64,000 nt of DNA from Craterostigma plantagineum (lineage: Eukaryota > Streptophyta > Magnoliopsida > Lamiales > Linderniaceae): positions 620,001 through 684,000 of the forward strand of contig JAPQWV010000303.1 of assembly GCA_027422505.1 (NCBI GenBank), read 5' to 3'. This document shows, in pieces, positions 37,346-47,560 of this stretch; position 1 is the stretch's first letter; each line of letters starts with the position of its first letter. The position numbers were made by a program, and so were the translations under genes. The notes beneath the pieces were generated by a model that did no database searches, was not told where the DNA came from, and was given only the letters and a program-made list of their open reading frames with translations.

Positions 37346-37822
37346 TAGAGCTGTCAATCCGGCCCGTGGCCCGCGGGCCGGCCCGCCCCGCCCCGCCAAA
37401 AGGGCGGGGCGGGCTGAGATTTTTTAGGCCCGCCGAAGGGCGGGCCTGAGCGGGCCAGCCCGCGCGGGCCGCGGGCTTAGGCGGGCGGGGCGGGCTAGCC
37501 TGCGGGCCGGCCCGCCAATTTAAGGTATTATATATAATTTATATAATATATACTAAATCTATAATAAATATTATATTAGTTAGATATTTAATTAATAAAT
37601 CATTAATTATGTCTAATTATTATCATGTTTATTAATTAATAAATAATTAATTGCATATTTCTTTTTTAATAAATTCATTACTTAATGAAAAACTATTAAT
37701 AAATTGAAATATTTAATTAGATTAAATAATATTAATTTTTTTAAAAATGGGCGGGCCTGGCCCGCGGCCCGCTGCGGGGCGGGGCGGGCTCCTAGCCCGG
37801 CCCGCCCCGCCAATTTGACAGA
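37346..37822. mobile_element. hAT-type MITE, GGCCCGCC-rich arms
   Basis: 477 bp between direct repeats CCTCACC (37339-37345 and 37823-37829; the eighth base differs, T versus C). The ends are inverted: TAGAGCTGTCAAT on the left and AATTTGACAGA on the right. The two GC-rich arms (GGGCCGGCCCGCC and GGCGGGCC words in both orientations) enclose an extremely AT-rich core (about 37520-37745). No coding capacity. Layout matches the 24282-24784 element but the motif is different. The hAT call rests on TSD size and TIR shape. Confidence 0.78.
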
Positions 37823-37829
37823 CCTCACC

Positions 37830-38732
37830 CAGGTTTTTATGTAAAATTCTGTCAGTATATTGGGCCTGGCCCGTTAGTGGGCTCAGATTCCCGTTAGTGG
37901 GCTCAGATTTTAGTATGGCTCATTAAAGGCTTTACATGGGTCGTTCGTTCTAAGAGTGGGCCAATTTCTATGTTCACCTATCTCCCATTAGAAGAGTTGC
38001 CTAATAATTGACACAAATTCACACTTGATATTCCAAAAAAAATAAAACATTTTTTTAAATGGATATATTTGTCATGAATTCTAATTTATACTCTTCTAAT
38101 CTGGACGTGATATTGAGCAGATTCATTAACCACAACAACTAGCTTTCTTTATCCACGGTCGTGGGGCCGTTAAAAGTCAATCATGTTCCTCTTTCTTAAA
38201 TAAATAGCTCATTTTCAATATGAATATACTCTATATATGTAATCTATACTATATATATATATATAATTCACATCAAAGTTGAATAATATTGAAATCCTAG
38301 GAAAATTATAAAAATGGATTTCTAAGTATGCAAATTTTCGATTTTGGGTCACTATGTTTGCCATTACTAGCTCACTAAGTATGTATAAATAACAAAATTG
38401 GGTCACTGACCTCATTTTTCTTATTCGATATATACTTAGTAGTGACCCAAATTGGTAACTATATACATACTTAGTGACCTAGTTTTGTAACTATATACAT
38501 ACTTAATGACCTAGTTTTGTAATTGGTGGTACAATTTTGTTACTATATATATACTTAGTAACCTAATTTTGTAACTGGCAAACATAGTGATCCAAAATCA
38601 GAAAATGGCCTAATTTTGTAAGTGCTTTCAATTCTTTCACATCACAAAGTTGAATAATATTGAAATCCTCTTAAGAAAGTAAGAAGTCCTTGGTCAAGCC
38701 GCGTTATTCCAGGTGAATGTTCTAGATCTTCA
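37830..38732. other. Distal thioredoxin promoter with a hairpin flanked by direct repeats
   Basis: Contains a duplicated CCCGTTAGTGGGCTCAGATT (about 37870 and 37891), a (TA)n tract near 38250, and the repeat-flanked structure at 38274-38669 described separately. No coding sequence. Confidence 0.5.
38274..38669. repeat. 25-bp direct repeats enclosing an inverted repeat and a minisatellite
   Basis: The 25-bp word CAAAGTTGAATAATATTGAA plus ATCCT occurs at 38274-38298 and 38645-38669. Between them is a 23-bp inverted pair (38340-38362 and 38577-38599, one mismatch, core CACTATGTTTGCC) and three to four copies of TACTTAGTGACCTAGTTTTG. It looks like an inserted fold-back unit with unusually long flanking duplications; no superfamily assigned. 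Confidence 0.6.
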
Positions 38733-38740
38733 TGACGTCA
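38733..38740. promoter_or_regulatory. Palindromic bZIP site TGACGTCA
   Basis: TGACGTCA lies 47 bp upstream of the TATA box and 169 bp upstream of the thioredoxin start codon. TGA-class bZIP factors bind TGACG; a role in stress induction is inference from position. Confidence 0.5.
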
Positions 38741-38787
38741 TAGCTCACCTCACACCGTTCAACAAGCCCGTTTACTTCTTTGCGGCC

Positions 38788-38795
38788 TATAAAAG
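38788..38795 (+). promoter_or_regulatory. TATA box of the thioredoxin h gene
   Basis: TATAAAAG, 115 bp upstream of the ATG, with a clean 5' UTR between. Confidence 0.65.
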
Positions 38796-38909
38796 AGGTC
38801 CTTCCACCAACGCTCATATACATCAAACGAAGATTTTCACAGAAAAAAAAAATCATTCGATTTCTAACTTTGGAAATAAGAAAGAAGAAAAACGAAGCTG
38901 AAGAAGAAG

Positions 38910-39379
38910 ATGGCTGGTGAAGGACAAGCAGTTATCGGCGTCCACAGCGTTGACGAGTGGAACGTTCATCTAAAGAAAGGTCTAGAGACTCATAAGCTGG
39001 TAATAATAATTAGATATCCTTTGTCGGTCTTTATATTTTCTGAATTAATTATTAAGAAACGTGGGAATTAATTATCTCAATAACCCAACCGCCGCCGCAG
39101 GTGGTGGTGGATTTCACGGCGTCGTGGTGCGGGCCCTGCCGCTTCATCTCGCCTGTGTTCGCCGAGATAGCAAAGAAAACGCCGGAGACGATCTTTCTGA
39201 AGGTGGACGTCGATGAGGTCGGCGCCGTCGCGGAGGAGTACGGCGTCGAGGCTATGCCGACTTTCTTGTTCATTAAAGACGGCAAAGTGATCGACAAGGT
39301 CGTCGGCGCTGTGAAGGAAGATCTTCAGGCGAAGGTGGGCCTTCACAGTAATAATGCCCCATCTGCAGCTTTTGCTTAA
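38910..39379 (+). CDS. Cytosolic thioredoxin h
   Basis: Small dithiol-disulfide oxidoreductase reduced by NADPH-thioredoxin reductase. Exons 38910-38999 and 39101-39379 (GT-AG, phase 0) give 122 residues. The active site WCGPC is at residues 39-43 within [20 protein letters not shown], the cis-proline loop is EAMPTFLF, and the fold ends with the usual amphipathic helix. MAGEG at the N terminus and no transit peptide fit the subgroup I cytosolic h type (Arabidopsis TRX h1/h5 relatives). A TATA box and a TGACGTCA bZIP site lie just upstream. A large LTR-element array begins 287 bp after the stop codon. Confidence 0.95.
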
Positions 39380-39665
39380 AAGAAAGAAGGGTTTATCTGA
39401 AATTATAACTGCAGATGAAGAAACTGCAGATGAAGAATGTTTATTTCTCAGTGCTGCAAAATGTCTTTCGTTTACTATTTCTTGCTTGTGGTGTGGTTTG
39501 TAATTAATGATTTAATTTGTAATAACGAATTAAATTAAATAGTATAATATCACTTGGATTTGTTATCGGCTTACTTCTTATTCATCCTTTATCCATTTGG
39601 CAACTCAACTACGTTTGAAATGACTAATACGATCAATATCCGCTAAGTTTAGGTTTAAGTGCCTT

Positions 39666-40809
39666 TGTTAGGAATCGTGAATCAAGAATTCAGATTAAAC
39701 AGTTTTGGTGATTGTCCAAACTTGACTAAGAATACCGGTCAGAAGAACATAAGACCGAAGATTAAAAGACCAGATAATAAGTCTGAAGGAAACTGCTCAA
39801 GCCTGGTTAAGGATACCAGTTAGAAGAAGATTAAAAGTTCGGATGTCAATTAGCAGATTACATATGCGCAGGAGATCGGACATCAGTTAAAAAGAACACA
39901 AGACTGATTGTTAGAAGAAGCGTGCCTAAAACCGAAAGATACATAAAGATATACCGGAGCTGGCAGGAGCCAAGATCAGAACTCAGATACCGGACCAATA
40001 AAGTGCGAAGACCGGAGTTCTGTCATCAAGCATGCCACGTGTACAAAGATTCAAAATTTACTCAAGGCGGGATAATGAAACCTACTGTCGAAATCTTTAA
40101 TGCAAGGCTGCCATAGGAAGTCAGGTCGAAGTCAAGCCAAGCTTAAAATGGAAAAAGCAAATGAGACAGTATGAACTGCTGCCAAGACCGGACAGTACCC
40201 ATTTTTGGAAAGTGCATTTAATGCACAGCTCAGCACTTGGAGCTATTTCACAACGGTCTTCTTCATCAACAAACAAGTATAAAAATCATAGAAGAAACAC
40301 TGAGGAACATAACAACACAACCACGAGAAATCAATCAGACGAAAGTCAAGAACAAAGCGAGAAATTTAGAAAGTGTTGTCCTCACTGTACGATAACCGGT
40401 CAGGTTAAGTAAGTGAGTTATTGTTATTCCGACTGACTGTAAAAAGCTGTTGAAGTAGGTGGATTGTATTTTACGACTGCCTAGGGATTCACTAGATAAG
40501 GCTGAGGGCAGCCGGGTAGGTTGTACTGCGAGTGTATAACTGAAGTCTAGTGAACCTTCCTCACGAGGAAGAAGGGGAGACGTAGGAGATTCAACTCCGA
40601 ACTTCCAGAAACAAACTGGTATTGTCTTTCACACACACACTAATACTACGCACAGATTATCGGTTTCTGAATCAGAACCGATCTACAAGCTTCCGCAAAT
40701 AACACAAAGAGAAAAATCAAGCATCGGTATTAACCTTAACTGGTTAAGTACCAAAAAGGCGTCAAGCGTTTATTCACCCCCCCTCTAAACGCGTAAACCG
40801 ATCCTAACA
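39666..40809 (+). repeat. LTR 1 of the array
   Basis: 1144 bp with TG...CA ends and short inverted termini TGTTAGG/CCTAACA. A (CA)n run lies near 40631. Reading frames of 64 and 83 codons within it are shared with LTR 2 and have no motif. Confidence 0.95.
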
Positions 40810-40811
40810 AG

Positions 40812-40823
40812 TGGTATCAGAGC
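40812..40823 (+). other. Primer-binding site 1 (initiator tRNA-Met)
   Basis: TGGTATCAGAGC, two bases after LTR 1. Confidence 0.92.
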
Positions 40824-40854
40824 GGGTTTGCTTGATATTTCTTCTACACTAACC

Positions 40855-42263
40855 ATGACTTTATCGGATCAGCTTGTTATGTTTAGCAGGGAAAATTTTC
40901 TTGAGTGGAAAATAAGGTTGATGACCTACCTTTATGCGCAAGACGATGAAATGATCGACGTACTGGAAAATGGACCGTTTGTGTTCAACAAAATCAACGT
41001 AAGACATGCTGTCTATCCTGACGAACCAAGAGAAATTCGGAAGGAAAGACACGAGCTTTCAGCAGAAGAAAAACGAAAGACAAATCTGGATAATATTGCA
41101 AAAAATGCCATATTCAAGACTCTGGACATAGAGGTCTTCAGACAAGTTATGACAGGCAAACCGCTAAGGAAGTGTGGATCAAACTGAGTTAACTTTGGGA
41201 AAACCAAGAAATAAACGAGCTCAAGGAAAATCCAGCAGAAGCACTGAAAGATGGAAAATTATCCAGTGCGACACAGGTTAAGCAACGTAAGCTAAGCGAT
41301 AATACTAACTTTCAGTCTAAATGTGACAGGACAAGATTCAAAACTGAAGATGACCGCAAAGAAGAAACAGACCAACACCCAAGGTGGAAAAAGGCACAAG
41401 TCTCCACGACTAATGGAGACAGCCACAGATGGGATGATACCGACTCCGATGAATCAAGCTCTGAGGATAAACCAAGCAACCACAAAGATGAACCAGAACT
41501 TATCTGCCTAGTGGGAGATCAATCAGATCCAGAAAATAAATTCACTTATGAAGAAGTTCTAGATGCTCTCCAGAATATGGCTGATGAATACTGGAAACTG
41601 AACGAGAAGTTAAAGGTGGCAGAAAAAGGAAAGGGACCAGCGCTAGAAGATGCCGGATCTCTTCTTGAAAAGATCATCCATCTAGAGGAAGAAAACCTCA
41701 AACTCAAAGAAGCTGCCGAAAAGACTGCATCAGAAAACAAAAAGCTAAGCGCCTTGGTCCAGTCATGGACTAAGTCAACAGAGACATTTCAATGTCTTCA
41801 AGGTTCCCTAAGGGATGCTGGTGACCGTACAGGACTTGGTTACGGCAAAGGAATTGATGTCGATGAGCCAACAACATCCGGACAACCAACTACATCAAAG
41901 GTGATCAACTTTGTTCGTCCCAAAAACTATAACCCAGTTTCTGTTGTTCCTATGAACAGGTTTAAGGAAACTGGAGTGAAACATAGCTACAATTCCTCAA
42001 TGTCCTACGCAAGGACAAGATCTCAGGAAGCAAGGGGGAATAATGTAAGAAATGCTCCACATAAAGGAGTACCCCAACAATTAAGGGGGAATACCGGAGT
42101 AAGTTATGATTCACGAAGAAGAAGACCTCAACAACCAAGGGGAATGGTCACGATACGAAATCAGGGACACAAGGCTACGGTAGATCCAAAGACCGGTCTC
42201 AGAAGAGGAATAATAAATATAAATATCTTATTGATCCCACTACCGGCAGACACATTAGGATAA
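40855..42263 (+). pseudogene. gag of the LTR element, copy 1
   Basis: Starts MTLSDQLVMFSRENFLEWKI, the N-terminal motif of plant Copia gag, followed by a charged helical region, and later LLEKIIHLEEENLKLKEAAE, a coiled-coil stretch, then DRTGLGYGKG and a basic Arg/Gln-rich tail. Relative to copy 2 a base is missing at about 41157, which breaks the frame after about 100 codons; the remainder continues in another frame to 42263. No CCHC knuckle was seen. Confidence 0.8.
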
Positions 42264-45113
42264 TCCAATTATGGATACCTAAGGTACTAATTCCTAACCG
42301 GACTCAAAGAGATTTGGGTACCGAGGATTTTATTTGTTCTTGCAGGAATTCATGCAGGAACTCAACCGGTTCTACTAACCTCTAGACAGCAGATGCTGTC
42401 GGCACATGCCCAGGGGGAAAGACTCCCACTGAGATTGAACCATGTGCCAAGTCAGCGGTTACCTTTGAAATAGGTATCCAGGTAAAAATGTAAATATCAT
42501 TAGATTGTCTTACTAAAAATTAGACATAACCATACTAACCGGATGAGAAATCAAGTAAAGCAACTGTCTGAACCGGTACAAGTAAGAAAGAACTTACAGC
42601 TCAGTGTGCTTAGTTACTGGTGAATTCATGTAATTAGAAATAAATCATCTGGGAACTCTAAAATTCTCTTATAATTATTAAAGTCAAATAATTACCCACT
42701 CTCATCACCAGTATGAGTGTAGAAAAAGATAACAGAAGATGTTCTTTCTAAGCCTGGTACTAACATTATGTCTAAGGGCCATAGCGTATGCTGTGAGTCA
42801 TCTATCTACTGGCAAGTGTAGGTAAAAATGTAGTTAAGAAAAGGAATCAGCTGTTTGGCAAAAGCACAAACAGATGATCAGGACAATCAAGCAGTAGCAG
42901 ACAGACAGGACCCCAGAAAGGAAGATCCGAACTGGGAAAATCAAGCAATAAAGGAACTGAACCAGTCTCGAGATCAACTAAGGGCGGAAGTTTCCATCAA
43001 AGACTGACAATCCATACCGGAGAAAGACAACTAAAGGAAACGACAAAAGTACTACACAGGAAATGTGTGAAAAACTCATCCAGCTCTTGGAATTCAAGAA
43101 CATAAAAGGAAATAATCTCAGTTCCAGATAAATGGCGTCATGACGCTCTACATGGAGACTGGTTCTCAGCCTTCTGAATGACTGAGTGAAGTTTCAGACT
43201 CTAACAAGTGGTTAGTTAAGGAGCAGACAAACATGGGTCAACCAGCAAGTTCTTCTGTTGGAGGAACATTACAGCCTTAAGAGGAAAAGCAGTAGAAGTA
43301 CCAAGGTTGCCAACTCGGGGAAGATAGTCGGGAGTACTGAAATCAGGAAGGAGAGACTAAGTACAAGGAATGACAAACCGGTGAACTACGCACAACTGAA
43401 CCAGACTGGTTCTCAAAAGCAGTGTCTACTCTCTGTCTTAGTATCCAAGTCGTCTCAAAAGCCTTCTGAAACCGAGACTATCCAAGACTGACCATGGATA
43501 AACAGATGACTTCTACTAAGCGGATAAAGACCGAGTTTCTTCGATAAATGTGCCTCATCAACGCACACATTACTGAGTTTAATACAGCTGGCCTTGGAAC
43601 TTGCAGGATATTTGAGAAGGTGAATAGTCATGTCATCAACGAATCTCTGTCATCGGACAAGACATAAAGCTCCGACGCACTGAAAAGAAGATAAGCATGG
43701 CTTGGAATACTGTGCGCCCGTGACACAAATTGACAGGAATTCTCCGGCTATTTAAAGACCTCACGACCCTCTTCAAAATCCCAGTCACTCAACAACAACT
43801 AAGTTCAAAATGCCTGAATTACCGAAACTTCCACAACCCTTAGTCAGGATAAGCCTCACAACCAGAAAAAGCTTAACAAGTCCAAGCCCAGTTTTCTTAC
43901 CCAATCGCCTCAAAGCAGTATCTCCAACAGACTGGATGCAGACTCATCCATTTGATCACTCAAAGACCTCACGGCGGTCAAACAAAGCTACAAAGACGCT
44001 GCTGTGGACTAGCAGGCTTTTTAAAACAAGTCCGACGGCACAGAAGGAGGGCTCTGGGATGCTCTCTGATGACTGGACGAGTTGGATCAGATGCACCCAG
44101 TCATCAGCTTTTTACCCAGAGCTGAACAAAAGATGCCACGGACCGGGCGAACCATCAGGGCACTACAAGGACCCAAAGGAGAAGATGGCGCCCCTCCAGT
44201 CCCTTGTAGACCATCGACCCACCGAGAAACGGCGTGGTAGCCGAGCGGTTGAGAAGCCATGGGCTACGTTACCGCTCCAATCAGCCTCTCGAAGAAACGG
44301 GTCGGGAATTCATCAAGGAAAGGGACTGGAAAAGGGGAACCGGTTACCCGGGATTGAACGCCATGCCAGGCACATACCCGGACACTGGTTCCTGTCAGTT
44401 TCGTTGCGCTTTCAGTGGTGTCAACAAGCGGATACCTACCATGACGCAACAACTGACCCTCCAAGGAGCTCAACACAAACCGTGAGTCCTGGAGACAACC
44501 GGAGCTTTGTAAAAGCTGCTAAGACTGGACGGCTCAGAAGAAGATTTCTTCAGACCTTGAAGCATCCTGTCAAATCTGAGCGCAGCAACAGGGCTACCGG
44601 TTTCATTGTGCCTCAGAAGGAGAGAACAACGGTGATGATGACTCTCTTGCACAATGACTATCTTCCCTCATATCAGGCAGATGATTGTCAAAAAGGGGGA
44701 AGGAGAGTACTGCCCACTGCCCAATACTAATTGGGGAGAAAGGGAAGATGGCAGTACTGAACGAAGCTGCAGGCAGACCAGGACGTACCAGAGAGACCTT
44801 GGGATGCCATCAACCGGAAGATCGAAGAAGTATACTGATACCGGTTGTGTCAAGCAGTGTGGAGAAGAGTGCTACCAGCTAAGGAGAAAGAGCAGATGGA
44901 ACTGCTGTAGCACTGAGGCGAAGCAGGAGGCAGACCGGGATGTACCAGAGAAACCGGACGATGCCAACAACCAGAAGAAGTTTAGCATATCTAAGGAATA
45001 GATAGGCCAACAACGGTTGTAATAGATCGGTAGTTTTTGTATCAAATTTCCTTTGATATAATAAACACCGCTCTGCTTCGTTGGGTTTTGACAATCACCA
45101 AAAAGGGGGAAAT
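42264..45113 (+). other. Non-coding internal region between gag and LTR 2
   Basis: 2.85 kb where pol would be expected. No protease, integrase, RT or RNase H motif in any frame. A 306-codon frame (43810-44730) is open but resembles nothing I know, and has no signal peptide or zinc motif. It overlaps the first of two AAAAAGGGGGA polypurine tracts (44690-44700; the second is 45100-45110). Paired polypurine tracts and a long stretch before the 3' LTR are seen in SIRE-type elements (family knowledge), so this may be a remnant of such a region. Confidence 0.6.
45100..45110 (+). other. Polypurine tract
   Basis: AAAAAGGGGGA three bases before the TG of LTR 2; primes plus-strand synthesis in LTR elements. 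An identical internal copy is at 44690-44700. Confidence 0.85.
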
Positions 45114-46257
45114 TGTTAGGAATCGTGAATCAAGAATTCAGATTAAACAGTTTTGGTGATTGTCCAAACTTGACTAAGAATACCGGTCAGAAGAACATAA
45201 GACCGAAGATTAAAAGACCAGATAATAAGTCTGAAGGAAACTGCTCAAGCCTGGTTAAGGATACCAGTTAGAAGAAGATTAAAAGTTCGGATGTCAATTA
45301 GCAGATTACATATGCGCAGGAGATCGGACATCAGTTAAAAAGAACACAAGACTGATTGTTAGAAGAAGCGTGCCTAAAACCGAAAGATACATAAAGATAT
45401 ACCGGAGCTGGCAGGAGCCAAGATCAGAACTCAGATACCGGACCAATAAAGTGCGAAGACCGGAGTTCTGTCATCAAGCATGCCACGTGTACAAAGATTC
45501 AAAATTTACTCAAGGCGGGATAATGAAACCTACTGTCGAAATCTTTAATGCAAGGCTGCCATAGGAAGTCAGGTCGAAGTCAAGCCAAGCTTAAAATGGA
45601 AAAAGCAAATGAGACAGTATGAACTGCTGCCAAGACCGGACAGTACCCCTTTTTGGAAAGTGCATTTAATGCACAGCTCAGCACTTGGAGCTATTTCACA
45701 ACGGTCTTCTTCATCAACAAACAAGTATAAAAATCATAGAAGAAACACTGAGGAACATAACAACACAACCACGAGAAATCAATCAGACGAAAGTCAAGAA
45801 CAAAGCGAGAAATTTAGAAAGTGTTGTCCTCACTGTACGATAACCGGTCAGGTTAAGTAAGTGAGTTATTGTTATTCCGACGGACTGTAAAAAGCTGTTG
45901 AAGTAGGTGGATTGTATTTTACGACTGCCTAGGGATTCACTAGATAAGGCTGAGGGCAGCCGGGTAGGTTGTACTGCGAGTGTATAACTGAAGTCTAGTG
46001 AACCTTCCTCACGAGGAAGAAGGAGAGACGTAGGAGATTCAACTCCGAACTTCCAGAAACAAACTGGTATTGTCTTTCACACACACACTAATACTACGCA
46101 CATATTATCGGTTTCTGAATCAGAACCGATCTACAAGCTTCCGCAAATAACACAAAGAGAAAAATCAAGCATCGGTATTAACCTTAACTGGTTAAGTACC
46201 AAAAAGGCGTCAAGCGTTTATTCACCCCCCCTCTAAACGCGTAAACCGATCCTAACA
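45114..46257 (+). repeat. LTR 2 of the array
   Basis: 1144 bp, same length as LTR 1, with about four substitutions that I could see (near 45650, 45882, 46024 and 46104). Confidence 0.95.
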
Positions 46258-46259
46258 AG

Positions 46260-46271
46260 TGGTATCAGAGC
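46260..46271 (+). other. Primer-binding site 2 (initiator tRNA-Met)
   Basis: TGGTATCAGAGC two bases after LTR 2, showing that a second internal region once followed. Confidence 0.9.
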
Positions 46272-46302
46272 GGGTTTGCTTGATATTTCTTCTACACTAA
46301 CC

Positions 46303-46999
46303 ATGACTTTATCGGATCAGCTTGTTATGTTTAGCAGGGAAATTTTCTTGAGTGGAAAATAAGGTTGATGACCTACCTTTATGCGCAAGACGATGAAATG
46401 ATCGACGTACTGGAAAATGGACCGTTTGTGTTCAACAAAATCAACGTAAGACATGCTGTCTATCCTGACGAACCAAGAGAAATTCGGAAGGAAAGACACG
46501 AGCTTTCAGCAGAGAAAAACGAAAGACAAATCTGGATAATATTGCAAAAAATGCCATATTCAAGACTCTGGACATAGAGGTCTTCAGACAAGTTATGACA
46601 GGCAAAACCGCTAAGGAAGTGTGGATCAAACTGAGTCAACTTTGGGAAAACCAAGAAATAAACGAGCTCAAGGAAAATCCAGCAGAAGCACTGAAAGATG
46701 GAAAATTATCCAGTGCGACACAGGTTAAGCAACGTAAGCTAAGCGATAATACTAACTTTCAGTCTAAATGTGACAGGACAAGATTCAAAACTGAAGATGA
46801 CCGCAAAGAAGAAACAGACCAACACCCAAGGTGGAAAAAGGCACAAGTCTCCACGACTAATGGAGACAGCCACAGATGGGATGATACCGACTCCGATGAA
46901 TCAAGCTCTGAGGATAAACCAAGCAAACACAAAGATGAACCAGAACTTATCTGCCTAGTGGGAGATCAATCAGATCCAGAAAATAAATTCACTTATGAA
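46303..46999 (+). pseudogene. gag of the LTR element, copy 2, truncated
   Basis: Near-identical to the first 700 bases of copy 1 but with its own one-base losses at about 46340 and 46513. It keeps the base that copy 1 lacks (about 46603) and is open from there for some 130 codons. It ends abruptly at about 46997, where the sequence jumps into the middle of an LTR. Confidence 0.85.
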
Positions 47000-47465
47000 A
47001 GTCAAGAACAAAGCGAGAAATTTAGAAAGTGTTGTCCTCACTGTACGATAACCGGTCAGGTTAAGTAAGTGAGTTATTGTTATTCCGACGGACTGTAAAA
47101 AGCTGTTGAAGTAGGTGGATTGTATTTTACGACTGCCTAGGGATTCACTAGATAAGGCTGAGGGCAGCGGGTAGGTTTGTACTGCGAGTGTATAACTGAA
47201 GTCTAGTGAACCTTCCTCACGAGGAAGAAGGGGAGACGTAGGAGATTCAACTCCGAACTTCCAGAAACAAACTGGTATTGTCTTTCACACACACACTAAT
47301 ACTACGCACAGATTATCGGTTTCTGAATCAGAACCGATCTACAAGCTTCCGCAAATAACACAAAGAGAAAAATCAAGCATCGGTATTAACCTTAACTGGT
47401 TAAGTACCAAAAAGGCGTCAAGCGTTTATTCACCCCCCCTCTAAACGCGTAAACCGATCCTAACA
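46997..47465 (+). repeat. LTR 3, 3' portion only
   Basis: 469 bp equal to LTR 1 positions 40341-40809. The junction with gag copy 2 shares the three bases GAA, consistent with a microhomology deletion. It ends CCTAACA and is followed by the GCCTT target duplication. Confidence 0.92.
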
Positions 47466-47560
47466 GCCTTGTTTAGTGTAGCTGATTTCGCAAAGATGAG
47501 ATCGTCAAACTTAAACTTAATAAAAATAGGAAGGTGAAAAATCATCAAATATTTGGTAAA

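Larger units (their letters stand above)
39666..47465 (+). mobile_element. Gag-only Copia-like LTR element as a three-LTR tandem array
   Basis: The block is flanked by one 5-bp target duplication, GCCTT (39661-39665 and 47466-47470). Inside: LTR 1 (39666-40809, 1144 bp, TGTTAGG...CCTAACA), internal region 1 (40810-45113), LTR 2 (45114-46257, 1144 bp), partial internal region 2 (46258 to about 46996), and the last 469 bp of a third LTR (about 46997-47465). Primer-binding sites TGGTATCAGAGC follow LTR 1 and LTR 2, and AAAAAGGGGGA tracts sit at 44690 and directly before LTR 2. The internal region encodes gag but nothing resembling protease, integrase or reverse transcriptase in 4.3 kb, so it is a non-autonomous gag-only element, possibly derived from a SIRE/Maximus-type Copia. 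LTRs 1 and 2 differ at only about four positions. Confidence 0.93.

Noticed and set aside
44225..44375. A tRNA A-box-like stretch (TAGCCGAGCGGTTGAG) within the gag-only element, suggesting a SINE or tRNA
   Set aside because: No convincing B box at the right spacing, no acceptor-stem pairing and no poly(A) or target duplication; a chance match is likely.
43810..44730. A 306-codon open frame in the non-coding part of the LTR element
   Set aside because: Unusually long, but no domain, signal peptide or periodic codon pattern recognised; described as part of the internal region instead of called as a gene.
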